DNA of 64,000 nt, from assembly GCA_002375995.1 (NCBI GenBank), contig DFNI01000026.1:14830-78829 (forward strand), written 5' to 3'. The notes beneath the pieces are model-generated. The model was not told the DNA's origin. It saw nothing but the letters and a program-made list of their open reading frames with translations, and did no database searches. Origin of the DNA: Acetothermia bacterium UBA3571. Its GTDB lineage: Bacteria > Bipolaricaulota > Bipolaricaulia > Bipolaricaulales > Bipolaricaulaceae. This document shows positions 1-8,233 of this stretch, in pieces. Within the stretch, counting starts at the first letter, position 1. Every line of letters begins with the position of its first letter. Both the position numbers and the translations under genes were made by a program.

Positions 1-1
1 G

Positions 2-499
2 ATGTTACCTTTCTTCCGTGACGCCCAAAGCCGGGGAAGGAAGGTGGAGTTCGTGGCCACGGAACCCGTGGCCTGTCCCACCATAACAAAAGGGGAAGTA
101 CGGTACGACTACGGGGACACCGCCGAAATGACACCTCTCCTCAAGATGCACACTTTGGGCCACGAGTTCGTACCTCCGCCCATCCACGCCGGAGGCCTTC
201 GGTACCATGGAATGGCTCCCATCGTCACCCATTTGGTGAGGAAGGGAGTGGTAAAAGCGGTGGCCCTGGACCAGGTGCACGTGTTCGAGGGGGCGGTCCT
301 CTTCGCTCAGACGGAGGGCATCATCCCCGCCCCCGAGTCGGCCCACGCGGTGCGGGCGGCCATAGATCTGGCGAAGCAATGTGCTGAGACCGGCGAGGAA
401 AAGGTGATCTTGATCGGGCTCTCCGGGCACGGCCACTTCGACATGTCCGCTTACGCGGACTACCTAGCGGGGAAGCTGGTAAGCACCGCTTCGCTTTAA
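2..499 (+). CDS. trpB: Tryptophan synthase beta chain, TrpB2 type (C-terminal part; 5' end outside window)
   Basis: The last 165 residues of a PLP-dependent tryptophan synthase beta subunit, which joins indole and serine to make tryptophan. The C-terminal signature is visible: EGIIPAPESAHA near residue 105, followed by LSGHGHFDMSAY near residue 143. The spacing and the long insert before these motifs (HEFVPPPIHAGGLRYHG) fit the TrpB2 branch common in thermophiles and archaea rather than canonical TrpB1. The reading frame is open to the window edge, so the N-terminal half with the catalytic lysine is not seen. No other trp gene follows; a strong terminator ends the unit. TrpB2 proteins often occur without an adjacent trpA. 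Confidence 0.88.
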   Translation: MLPFFRDAQSRGRKVEFVATEPVACPTITKGEVRYDYGDTAEMTPLLKMHTLGHEFVPPPIHAGGLRYHGMAPIVTHLVRKGVVKAVALDQVHVFEGAVLFAQTEGIIPAPESAHAVRAAIDLAKQCAETGEEKVILIGLSGHGHFDMSAYADYLAGKLVSTASL

Positions 500-522
500 G
501 TCACAAGAGGGACGCGGAGTTG

Positions 523-562
523 CGCATGAGAAAAGCCCTCAAAAGAGGGCTTTTCTCATGCG
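523..562 (+). terminator. Strong hairpin after trpB
   Basis: A perfect 18-bp inverted repeat (523-540 pairs with 545-562) with an AAAA loop lies 24 bases after the trpB stop. The stem contains AAAAGCCCTC / GAGGGCTTTT, so an A-rich tract precedes and a T-rich tract forms the 3' arm, and it could act on both strands. It separates trpB from the peptide transporter locus. Confidence 0.8.
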
Positions 563-612
563 GGCAATTTTCGTATATAAGCTAAGTGAGCATCTTTCCG
601 GGAGGTGGTTTT

Positions 613-2337
613 GTGTCACGAAGCGGATGGTTGCTGGTGTTGTTGGCCTTGGGGGCGTTGCCCCTGTTGGCCGCCGAGCCCCTCACCTTCCGGGTGGGGT
701 GGGAAGCGGAGATCCCCAGCCTTAATCCCGCCACCAACTGGGCCGAGGAAGGGGGCTTCATCATCGATCTCATGTTCGATAGCTTTTACGAATTGAACGA
801 GAAATCCGAGCCAGTACCGTTGTTGATCGTCGATGAAAAGATCTCAGATGATCTACTCACCTGGGACCTCACCATCGCCCAAGGGGTGACCTGGCACGAC
901 GGGAAGCCCCTCACCGCCAATGACGTGGTTTATAACCTCAAGGCCCTCCTCAAGACGATGCCCCCCATGCTCCGCGCTGATCTGGAGTTCATCGATTCCG
1001 TGGAGAAAACCGGAGAATATTCGTTCAGATTACATATGAAGTACGCCCAGCCCGAGCGGCTTACCAAGGTTTTATTGGCCGACGATCCCTTGGTTTTCCT
1101 CCCGCCGCACCTGATGCCTCCCGTGGAGGAGATCACCCTCCAGGACATCCTCGATTACAAGCCGGAAATAGGTTTCGGCCCCTTCAAGCTTGTGGAGTGG
1201 AAGAAGGATCAGCACGTGATTTTGGAAGCCTACGACGGTTACTGGGGCAAAAAGCCCTATATAGATCGGTTGATCTTCAAGCGTTATGACTCTGAGACAG
1301 CCACGGTGGAGGCCTTGCTCGCGGGTGAAGTAGATCTTGTCTTCGAGATTACCGCTATGACCTTGGTCCCCAGGATAAAGAGGGCCAAGGGTTACGATGT
1401 GTCTGCCACCAAGTCCCAGTGGCTACACGATGTCATCTTCAATCTGGCTGATTGGAACGAAAACATCCGGCCGGCGATCCTTCAGCCTGAGGTACGCCGC
1501 GCGTTGGCCCACTGCATCGACGTGGATAAGATCATAAAGCTCGTGTGGTTGGGCTATGCACAGAAAAATCCCTCCATCCTACCCAATGCGGGGCCGTATC
1601 CTCCCTTCCTCAACACCGAGCTACGGTACTACGAGTTCGACCCCGAGAAGGCGGCTCAGATCTTGGAAGAGAACGGATGGGTGGATCGCGATGGCGATGG
1701 GATCCGCGAAAAGACCATCACCTATACCATTCGGCCGCTTAAGCTCGAGGACGGAAAGCACGTGGTGGGCCCCGATGGGCACTTAGAGAGGGTCCCTGCC
1801 GATCAGTGGATCGTGAAGACGGGGACGTTCAAGCTTGATTTCGAGGTGTGGATCGAGACCTCATACTCGGTGCTCTTGCGGGTGTTCGAGATCATCAAGG
1901 AGGACGCCGCAAAGGCCGGGATCAGATTGCGCCCCACCGTGATGGAGGGCGCTAAAATGTACGACCAAATCTGGGGTGAGGACGGGTACCGCGCCGATTT
2001 CGATATCCTCGGTTGGGGGTGGAACATCGGTGCCGATCCCACCTTCATCCTGGAGTGGCTCTCGGCATATCAGATCGGCGGTTGGAGCGACAGCAACTAC
2101 CACAGCCCCGAGTTCACCGGCCTGTATCTCCTGCAGAAAAAGACCCTTGATCCGGAGAAGCGGGCGGAGATCATCCGCCGGGCACAGGAACTCGTGCACC
2201 GGGATCTTCCCTACATCATCATGTACTGGCCCGACAAGCTCGATGGGTATTCGCTCGCGTGGACGGGATATGTGCAACAGGACCTCGTGGGGCTTTGTAA
2301 CCGCATGACCTTCCTCTCGGTGCGGCCGGCGGAGTGA
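613..2337 (+). CDS. Peptide ABC transporter substrate-binding protein (SBP family 5)
   Basis: Extracytoplasmic binding protein of the DppA/OppA family (SBP_bac_5), 574 residues, which captures peptides or other solutes for the downstream permeases. I choose GTG at 613: GGAGGT at 601-606 sits six bases upstream, and the product then begins with a compact signal peptide (VSRSGWLLVLLALGALPLLA, cleavage near AAEP). The longer ATG at 586 would put untypical residues before it and overlap the ribosome-binding site. Family features include FRVGWEAEIPSLNPA after the signal, TWHDGKPLTANDVVYNLKA, and a late WGWNIGADPTFILEW segment. It lies first in an eight-gene transporter run. TATATA at 574-579 could be a -10 box but no good -35 is seen. 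Confidence 0.9.
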   Translation: MSRSGWLLVLLALGALPLLAAEPLTFRVGWEAEIPSLNPATNWAEEGGFIIDLMFDSFYELNEKSEPVPLLIVDEKISDDLLTWDLTIAQGVTWHDGKPLTANDVVYNLKALLKTMPPMLRADLEFIDSVEKTGEYSFRLHMKYAQPERLTKVLLADDPLVFLPPHLMPPVEEITLQDILDYKPEIGFGPFKLVEWKKDQHVILEAYDGYWGKKPYIDRLIFKRYDSETATVEALLAGEVDLVFEITAMTLVPRIKRAKGYDVSATKSQWLHDVIFNLADWNENIRPAILQPEVRRALAHCIDVDKIIKLVWLGYAQKNPSILPNAGPYPPFLNTELRYYEFDPEKAAQILEENGWVDRDGDGIREKTITYTIRPLKLEDGKHVVGPDGHLERVPADQWIVKTGTFKLDFEVWIETSYSVLLRVFEIIKEDAAKAGIRLRPTVMEGAKMYDQIWGEDGYRADFDILGWGWNIGADPTFILEWLSAYQIGGWSDSNYHSPEFTGLYLLQKKTLDPEKRAEIIRRAQELVHRDLPYIIMYWPDKLDGYSLAWTGYVQQDLVGLCNRMTFLSVRPAE

Positions 2338-2345
2338 GGAGAGGG

Positions 2346-2377
2346 AAGGGGCCGGGCATCCATGCCCGGCCCCTTTT
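2346..2377 (+). terminator. Hairpin between binding protein and permease
   Basis: A 14-bp GC-rich stem (2346-2359 with 2362-2375; core GGGGCCGGGCAT) followed by TTTT. It lies inside the transporter operon and is likely a partial terminator that keeps binding-protein mRNA in excess over permease mRNA, a common arrangement for ABC systems. Confidence 0.7.
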
Positions 2378-2398
2378 AGTGCGTTGTGAAACGGGGAT

Positions 2399-3355
2399 AT
2401 GAGATACCTCTTGCGGCGGCTCATAGAGTCCCTGATTACGGTGGTGTTGATCCTCACCGTGACCTTTTTCCTCTTCCGGGTCATCCCGGGAGACCCGGCT
2501 CGGATCCTCATCCGGGGCCCCGGCATAACCCGTGAAGTAATCGAACACTACGAACGTCTCTTTGGTTTGGACAAGCCCCTCATCGTCCAATTCGGTCTGT
2601 TCGTGCGGGAGACCTTTCGAGGAAATCTGGGGGTCTCCTTCGCGTATAAGACCCCTGTGCTGGAGCTTCTTTTCGAGCGGATGGGTAATACCCTTATACT
2701 CCTCGTTCCCGCCACCCTTGTTTCCATACTTCTGGGGCTTTTCCTGGGGGTGTTGGCGGCGTGGAAACGGGGCCGTCCCTTGGACTTCGCATTGCAGGTG
2801 ATATCTTTGGGGTTCTGGTCAATTCCTACCTTCTGGTTGGGGATGATCTTGATCATGCTCTTGGGAAGGGCTTTCTCCACCGGAGGGATGATAACCCCCG
2901 GCGTCGAGCACGGTTCCCCGGGAGCGTATCTTGCTGACCTAGCCAAGCACATGTTCCTTCCGGCCCTCACCTTGGTCCTCATCATGCACGGCCAGTACTT
3001 CATGATCATGCGTAGCCAATTGGCGGAGGAGCTCACCGAACCGTACACAAGGACCGCCAAGGCGAAGGGACTTCGAACCGGCCGGATCCTGCGGGCCCAC
3101 GTGGTTCCCAACGCTATGCTCCCCATCACCACACTGATTGCGTTGAACTTGGCCACGCTGGTAGCCGGTTTCATTACCATCGAGACGGTCTTCTCCTGGC
3201 CGGGGATAGGCAAGCTCGTCTACCGGGCTATCCTCATGCGGGACTACCCGGTGTTGCAGGGGATACTGATCTTTCTTTCCCTCTCCATCGTCGTCGCCAA
3301 TTTCCTGGCTGACATCCTTTACACCGTTCTCGATCCCCGCATCAGGTACAGGTGA
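2399..3355 (+). CDS. dppB: Peptide ABC transporter permease, DppB type (set 1)
   Basis: Inner-membrane permease of the DppB/OppB family, 318 residues, about six transmembrane helices. Visible hallmarks: N-terminal MRYLLRRLIESLITVVLIL helix, FFLFRVIPGDPARI, the cytoplasmic coupling loop ELTEPYTRTAKAKGL (EAA-like), FSWPGIGKLVYRAI, and the family ending DILYTVLDPRIRYR. It should dimerise with the DppC encoded seven bases downstream and take substrate from the binding protein upstream. The start has only a weak GGGG just before it, consistent with translation from the read-through transcript. Assignment to family is firm; the substrate is unknown. Confidence 0.92.
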   Translation: MRYLLRRLIESLITVVLILTVTFFLFRVIPGDPARILIRGPGITREVIEHYERLFGLDKPLIVQFGLFVRETFRGNLGVSFAYKTPVLELLFERMGNTLILLVPATLVSILLGLFLGVLAAWKRGRPLDFALQVISLGFWSIPTFWLGMILIMLLGRAFSTGGMITPGVEHGSPGAYLADLAKHMFLPALTLVLIMHGQYFMIMRSQLAEELTEPYTRTAKAKGLRTGRILRAHVVPNAMLPITTLIALNLATLVAGFITIETVFSWPGIGKLVYRAILMRDYPVLQGILIFLSLSIVVANFLADILYTVLDPRIRYR

Positions 3356-3361
3356 AGGGCG

Positions 3362-4219
3362 ATGGCGGAGATAAGGGAAGCCTTTCGTACCTCCCCGTTC
3401 GGCAAGGCCGGGCTCGTTATCGTGGGGATCTTCTTGCTTCTGGCCGTTGTGGGTCCCTATATTGCGCCCTATAACCCGTGGCAAACCGCCGACGAGATCG
3501 AGGACATCCTGGCGCCCCCCTCTTGGAAGCATCTCTTGGGCACGGACGAGCTCGGCCGCGACATCTTGAGCCAAGTGATCCACGGCACCAGGATCACCCT
3601 CATCATCGGCCTCTCGGCGGCGGCCATTGCGGTGGTGGTGGGCACGGTGGTGGGGGTGACCGCGGGTTACTTCGGCGGCGCTCCAGATGCGGTGTTGATG
3701 CGCGTCACCGATTCTTTCCTCTCCATGCCCTTCATCGTCCTGGCCATCGTGATCGTTTCCCTTATGGGGAGGTCGCTGGGGAACATCATCCTCGCTATAG
3801 GGCTGGTCCAGTGGACCCAGGCAGCCCGGATCACCCGGTCCCAGACCCTGTCTATCAAGGAAAGGGTCTTCGTCTTGCGGGCCCGGGCTTTGGGAGCCGG
3901 TCCCTTTTACATCATGCGCCGGCACATCCTCCCCAACGTATTGCCCCTGGTCTTTGCCAATATGACCCTGGTCACTTCCCTCGCCATCCTCTCGGAAGCG
4001 TTTCTGAGCTTTTTGGGTCTGGGAGATCCCACCAAGTTCAGTTGGGGGATCATCATCCGCTACGCCTTCGAGACCGGGGCGGTTTCCATCGGGGCGTGGT
4101 GGTACTTCCTTCCGGCGGGCATATGTATCATGCTGGTGGTTTTGGGCTTTTCCTTCATCAGCAACACCCTGGATGAAGCGTTGAACCCCAAGCTCCGTCG
4201 GGGCCAGGTGGTGGTCTGA
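3362..4219 (+). CDS. dppC: Peptide ABC transporter permease, DppC type (set 1)
   Basis: Second permease of the Dpp/Opp pair, 285 residues. Family marks: an N-terminal helix, the periplasmic segment LGTDELGRDILSQVIHGTR, five further hydrophobic helices, the coupling loop RARALGAGPFYIMRRHILPN, and AFLSFLGLGDPTKFSWG. GAAGGG lies just upstream of the ATG. Its TGA overlaps the next start by one base (TGATG), indicating translational coupling to the ATPase genes. Confidence 0.92.
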   Translation: MAEIREAFRTSPFGKAGLVIVGIFLLLAVVGPYIAPYNPWQTADEIEDILAPPSWKHLLGTDELGRDILSQVIHGTRITLIIGLSAAAIAVVVGTVVGVTAGYFGGAPDAVLMRVTDSFLSMPFIVLAIVIVSLMGRSLGNIILAIGLVQWTQAARITRSQTLSIKERVFVLRARALGAGPFYIMRRHILPNVLPLVFANMTLVTSLAILSEAFLSFLGLGDPTKFSWGIIIRYAFETGAVSIGAWWYFLPAGICIMLVVLGFSFISNTLDEALNPKLRRGQVVV

Positions 4220-5187
4220 TGGAAGGGATCCTCTCGGTTAGGGACCTCAAGGTTACCTATCGTACCCCCACCGCCGTGGTGGAGGCGGTAGGGGGCATCT
4301 CCTTCGAGCTTTTCGCGGGCGAGATCCTCGGGCTCGCCGGGGAGTCCGGCTGCGGGAAGACCTCCGCGGCCTCGGCCCTCATGCGGATCCTTCCTTATAC
4401 CACCGAGATAAACGGGGAGGCATATCTCGAAGGAACGGAGATCCTGTCCCTTCCTGAAGAGGAGATGGCCCGGGTGCGTTGGCGTAGGATCGCCATGGTC
4501 TTCCAGAACGCCCAAGCGGCCCTCAACCCCACCAAAACCATCGGCTACCAGATCTCCGAACCCCTTATGGTCCACCTGGGTTACTCCCGCCGCCGGGCCC
4601 AGGAAGAGGCCGCATCGCTTCTTGCACGGGTTCGCATAGATCCGAAACGCTTGAAGGACTACCCCCATCAGCTCTCAGGGGGGATGCGACAGCGGGCGGT
4701 GATCGCCATGGCCATCGCGTGCCGCCCTACCGTGCTCATCGCCGACGAGCCCACCACGGCCCTGGACGTAATGGTCCAGGCCCAGATCATCGAGCTCCTC
4801 AAGGAGTTGAGGGAGGAATACGGTCTCTCGTTGATTTACATCTCCCACGATCTCCTGCTTTTGGCGGAGATTTGCGACCGGATCGCAGTCATGTACGCGG
4901 GGCTTGTGGCGGAGGTTGCGCCCACAGGGGAACTCTTTCGCCGTCCACTCCATCCCTATACGCAAAAGCTCCTGGGGGCCGTGACCAGGCTCGGCGTCAG
5001 GCCACAACGGTTGGAGACGATTCCCGGGTCCCCACCGAGGCTTGCCCCGCCTCCCCCGGGATGTCGGTTCGCTTCCCGCTGTCACCGGGCCGCGGAAACT
5101 TGCCGAGAGGCAGTGCCCCCGTTGGAGCCCGCCGGAGGGGGGAGAACGGTGGCCTGTTGGAATTGGAGGGGGAATGGCTCTTCTTGA
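4219..5187 (+). CDS. dppD: Peptide ABC transporter ATPase, DppD type
   Basis: Cytoplasmic ATPase of the Dpp/Opp family, 322 residues, which powers transport as a heterodimer with DppF. All nucleotide-binding motifs are present: Walker A GESGCGKTSA, Q-loop VFQNAQAALNP, signature LSGGMRQR, Walker B VLIADEPTTALD and switch ISHDL. The C-terminal oligopeptide-binding extension has the family cysteines (GCRFASRC, AETC, ACW), which in characterised relatives can hold an iron-sulphur cluster. It starts inside the dppC stop codon and its end overlaps dppF by 14 bases. Because it sits between two permease pairs it may serve both. Confidence 0.93.
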   Translation: MEGILSVRDLKVTYRTPTAVVEAVGGISFELFAGEILGLAGESGCGKTSAASALMRILPYTTEINGEAYLEGTEILSLPEEEMARVRWRRIAMVFQNAQAALNPTKTIGYQISEPLMVHLGYSRRRAQEEAASLLARVRIDPKRLKDYPHQLSGGMRQRAVIAMAIACRPTVLIADEPTTALDVMVQAQIIELLKELREEYGLSLIYISHDLLLLAEICDRIAVMYAGLVAEVAPTGELFRRPLHPYTQKLLGAVTRLGVRPQRLETIPGSPPRLAPPPPGCRFASRCHRAAETCREAVPPLEPAGGGRTVACWNWRGNGSS

Positions 5188-6148
5188 GGTAAGAGAACTC
5201 ACCGTACTTTACCCCGTGGCGGTGGGCCTTTCGGCCTTCTTCAGCCACCGGTTCCTGGTGGCGGTGGATCGCGTTTCCTTCTCACTGCCTGAGCGGGGAA
5301 CCCTGGCGTTGGTGGGGGAGTCCGGATGTGGAAAGAGTTCTACCGGACTGGCGGTGCTGGGGCTTCTGGAGCATGTGAGGGGGGAAGTCCTCTTTCGGGG
5401 GAAGGATGTGTTGAAAATGAAGGGAAGGGAGCTCCGGGAGTTCCGCCGCCGCGCCCAGATAGTGTTCCAAGACCCGTACGAATCCTTAAACCCCAAGATG
5501 AAGGTCAAGGCCATAGTGGGGGAGCCCCTCGCCATCCATCGTTATAGAGCAGGGCCCGATCGCGTGGGGGAGGCCCTGGAGCTCGCGGGTCTCTCGCCCC
5601 CGGAGTACTTTCTCGAAAAGTACCCCCACGAGCTTTCAGGCGGGGAAAGGCAACGGGTGGCCATCGCCGCCGCATTGATCCTGAAGCCAGAGCTTTTGGT
5701 TCTGGATGAGCCAGTCTCCAACCTGGATGTTTCTATCAAAGCTGGGATCATGAACCTTTTCCGGGACCTGCAGGATGAGCTTGGTCTTTCATATCTTTTC
5801 ATCACTCATGATCTGGCGGACGCTTTCTTCCTCTCGGATGAGGTGGCGGTGATGTATCTTGGCATCACGGTGGAGAAAGGAAAGACCGAGGTGGTCCTTT
5901 CCTGTCCCCTCCATCCCTATACCGAGGCTCTGCTTTCCGTGGCGCCGGGAAGCAGGAAGGAAAAGCTCATCCTCGCGGGCGACGTCCCCGATCCCCTGAA
6001 CCCGCCTCCAGGGTGCCGTTTTCATCCCCGATGTCCCCGGGCCCAGACGGAATGCGCTGCGGAACCCCCGCCGGAGATAGAGGTGGGGCCGTCCCATTGG
6101 ACGCGCTGTCTTTTGCTAGCACAGGGAAAAAGGCACGATGAAACTTGA
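5174..6148 (+). CDS. dppF: Peptide ABC transporter ATPase, DppF type
   Basis: Partner ATPase to DppD, 324 residues from ATG 5174. This start is preferred over upstream codons in the same frame because GGAGG at 5165-5169 precedes it and the protein then begins directly with the ABC domain (MALLEVRELTVLYPV). Motifs: Walker A GESGCGKSST, QIVFQDPYESLNP, signature LSGGERQR, Walker B LLVLDEPVSNLD, ITHDL. The C-terminal tail again carries four cysteines (PGCRFHPRCPRAQTEC, TRC). It overlaps the dppD end and lies 42 bases ahead of a second permease pair. Confidence 0.92.
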   Translation: MALLEVRELTVLYPVAVGLSAFFSHRFLVAVDRVSFSLPERGTLALVGESGCGKSSTGLAVLGLLEHVRGEVLFRGKDVLKMKGRELREFRRRAQIVFQDPYESLNPKMKVKAIVGEPLAIHRYRAGPDRVGEALELAGLSPPEYFLEKYPHELSGGERQRVAIAAALILKPELLVLDEPVSNLDVSIKAGIMNLFRDLQDELGLSYLFITHDLADAFFLSDEVAVMYLGITVEKGKTEVVLSCPLHPYTEALLSVAPGSRKEKLILAGDVPDPLNPPPGCRFHPRCPRAQTECAAEPPPEIEVGPSHWTRCLLLAQGKRHDET

Positions 6149-6190
6149 GAAATCCAGATTGATTTATTAATCTTCGCGTCAGGAGGTCCA

Positions 6191-7210
6191 ATGGGGGGCA
6201 TCGGGAAATACATCGTTCAACGGGTCCTTTTGACTATCCCCATGCTCTTTATCCTCCTAACTGCTGTCTTCCTCATGCTGCGCCTGATGCCCGGGGACCC
6301 CGTGTTGGCCATGCTCGGGGGGCGCAACGTCTCTCCCCAGCTTATTGAGGAGCGCCGCAAGGAATGGGGCTTGGACAAACCCCTCCACATCCAATACTGG
6401 AATTACCTCAAACAAGTGGCACGGTTGGATTTTGGGAGATCTTCCCGCACGGGGAAGCCCGTGATCCAGGAGCTCTTCACCCGCCTGCCGGCCACCTTGG
6501 AACTCGCCATCTGGGGGATCTTCTTCGCGGCCCTCTTCGGCATCACCACCGGTATATGGGCCGCGGTGAGGGCGGACAAAACCGCCGATCACGTGATCCG
6601 GGTCTTCCACATCGGCTCTTTCGCTATCCCCATCTTCTGGCTGGGCCTCATGCTCCAGATGATCTTCGCGGTGCAGCTGGATTGGCTTCCGGTGGCGAAG
6701 CGGGTCACGGGGATCTACGCGTACACCTTCCATCCCATCACGCGCTTTTATCTCCTCGACGCCATCATCCTGCGGGACGGAAAGCTCCTTTTGGACGTGC
6801 TCAAGCACCTGATCCTTCCTGCGGTGACGTTGGGGATCGCCCTCACCGGGTTCCTAGGACGGATGACCCGGGCAGCGATGCTGGAGGTCCTGGACGCCGA
6901 CTACGTCACCACCGCCCGCTCCAAGGGCCTGAAAGAGCGTGTCGTCATCCTCAAACACGCCTTGCGCAACGCCCTCATCCCCATCGTCACCGTGATGGGG
7001 CTCCAGTTCGCCATCCTCATGGGCGGGGCGGTGCTGACGGAGACCGTGTTCTCCTGGCCGGGGATGGCGGGGTTCCTGGTGCGGAGCCTGGATGCTAGGG
7101 ACTGGAACGCGATCCAGGGGACGATCGTGTTCATCGGGATCTTCATCGCCACCATCAATCTCATCGTGGACATCTTCTACTCCATCATCGACCCGAGGGT
7201 GAGGTACTGA
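6191..7210 (+). CDS. dppB: Peptide ABC transporter permease, DppB type (set 2)
   Basis: Second DppB-family permease, 339 residues, with an ideal AGGAGGT at 6181-6187. Hallmarks: LMLRLMPGDPVLAMLGG, the coupling loop DADYVTTARSKGLKERVV, FSWPGMAGFLVRSLDARDW and the ending DIFYSIIDPRVRY. It is clearly divergent from the set 1 DppB, so it is a separate transporter component rather than a recent duplicate. Its stop overlaps the next start by one base (TGATG). Confidence 0.92.
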   Translation: MGGIGKYIVQRVLLTIPMLFILLTAVFLMLRLMPGDPVLAMLGGRNVSPQLIEERRKEWGLDKPLHIQYWNYLKQVARLDFGRSSRTGKPVIQELFTRLPATLELAIWGIFFAALFGITTGIWAAVRADKTADHVIRVFHIGSFAIPIFWLGLMLQMIFAVQLDWLPVAKRVTGIYAYTFHPITRFYLLDAIILRDGKLLLDVLKHLILPAVTLGIALTGFLGRMTRAAMLEVLDADYVTTARSKGLKERVVILKHALRNALIPIVTVMGLQFAILMGGAVLTETVFSWPGMAGFLVRSLDARDWNAIQGTIVFIGIFIATINLIVDIFYSIIDPRVRY

Positions 7211-8127
7211 TGCAGGTATCCCGGATTATCTTCGCGCCGATTTTCAAGGTATTGCGTCCGGTGAGGCGGCAGCGGCTGCTGCAGGTAGGTCTCGCCATCG
7301 TCATCGCCCACATCCTCATGGCCATAATCTGCGGCCCTACGGGAAACAAGGAGGACCCGTATGGCCTTACCCGGTTGATCCCTCCATATAACCCCGAGAA
7401 GACCTACCGGGAGATACCTCGCCTGGCTCCCCCTTCAGCCCAGCACTGGATGGGCACGGATCACCTGCAGCGGGACGTCTTCAGCCGGGTGATCTCCGGG
7501 GGGTGGGCGCCCATTGTGGTGGCGTTCTCATCCATCGCTATCTCGCTCACCATAGGGTCGATAATCGGGTGGATATCCGGGTTCGCTGGAGGGCTTCTGG
7601 ACCGGGTCCTCTCCCTCACCATGGACGCCATCTACTCCTTCCCCTCCATGATCCTGGCCATCGCCCTGGTGGCGGTGATGCAGCCCGGGCTAGTCCCGAT
7701 GATCATGGCCATCGCCGTGGTGTACATCCCCACCTACTTCCGAGTGACCCGGGCGGAGGTCCTGCAGATCCGGGAGCAGACCTTCGTGGAGGCGGCCCGC
7801 TCCGTGGGTGCTCCTTGGTGGCGGATCCTCCTGCGCCACATCGCGCCTAACACGGTGAACGCCATCATGGCCGTTTCCTCTTTCAACATCGCCGACGCCA
7901 TCCTCACCGAGGCCGCCATGTCGTTCTTGGGCTACGGCCTTCCCCCGCCGGCCCCCGACTGGGGGTTCGATATCCAAAATGGCCAACGCTTCTTGCAGTC
8001 GGGGTACTGGTGGCTCATTACCTTTCCCGGGCTGATGATTTTGTCGCTCTCCTTGGGCTTCGGCCTGATCGGCGAGGGGATTTCAGATTTGGTGAACCCC
8101 AAACGCCGGCGGAAGAAGGGGGGCTAG
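7210..8127 (+). CDS. dppC: Peptide ABC transporter permease, DppC type (set 2)
   Basis: DppC-family permease, 305 residues, partner of the preceding DppB. Family marks: an early membrane helix, WMGTDHLQRDVFSRVISGG, the coupling loop EAARSVGAPWWRILLRHIAPN, and AAMSFLGYGLPPPAPDWG. A strong promoter-like element begins three bases after its stop, so the binding protein that follows has independent transcription. Confidence 0.92.
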   Translation: MQVSRIIFAPIFKVLRPVRRQRLLQVGLAIVIAHILMAIICGPTGNKEDPYGLTRLIPPYNPEKTYREIPRLAPPSAQHWMGTDHLQRDVFSRVISGGWAPIVVAFSSIAISLTIGSIIGWISGFAGGLLDRVLSLTMDAIYSFPSMILAIALVAVMQPGLVPMIMAIAVVYIPTYFRVTRAEVLQIREQTFVEAARSVGAPWWRILLRHIAPNTVNAIMAVSSFNIADAILTEAAMSFLGYGLPPPAPDWGFDIQNGQRFLQSGYWWLITFPGLMILSLSLGFGLIGEGISDLVNPKRRRKKGG

Positions 8128-8129
8128 GC

Positions 8130-8158
8130 TTAACCGGGGCTCCGTGTCCCGTTATAAT
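8130..8158 (+). promoter_or_regulatory. Sigma70-type promoter for the second binding protein
   Basis: TTAACC at 8130-8135 (four of six matches to TTGACA), a 17-bp spacer, and a perfect TATAAT at 8153-8158. It lies 76 bases ahead of the binding-protein start. A GCGAGG / CCTCGC pair at 8171-8176 and 8200-8205 could form a leader hairpin before the ribosome-binding site. Confidence 0.65.
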
Positions 8159-8233
8159 AAAAATTAACCCGCGAGGGAGGTGGTAAATCGGTAAGGAATC
8201 CTCGCAGCGCTCAATCCAAAGGAGGTGTGACAC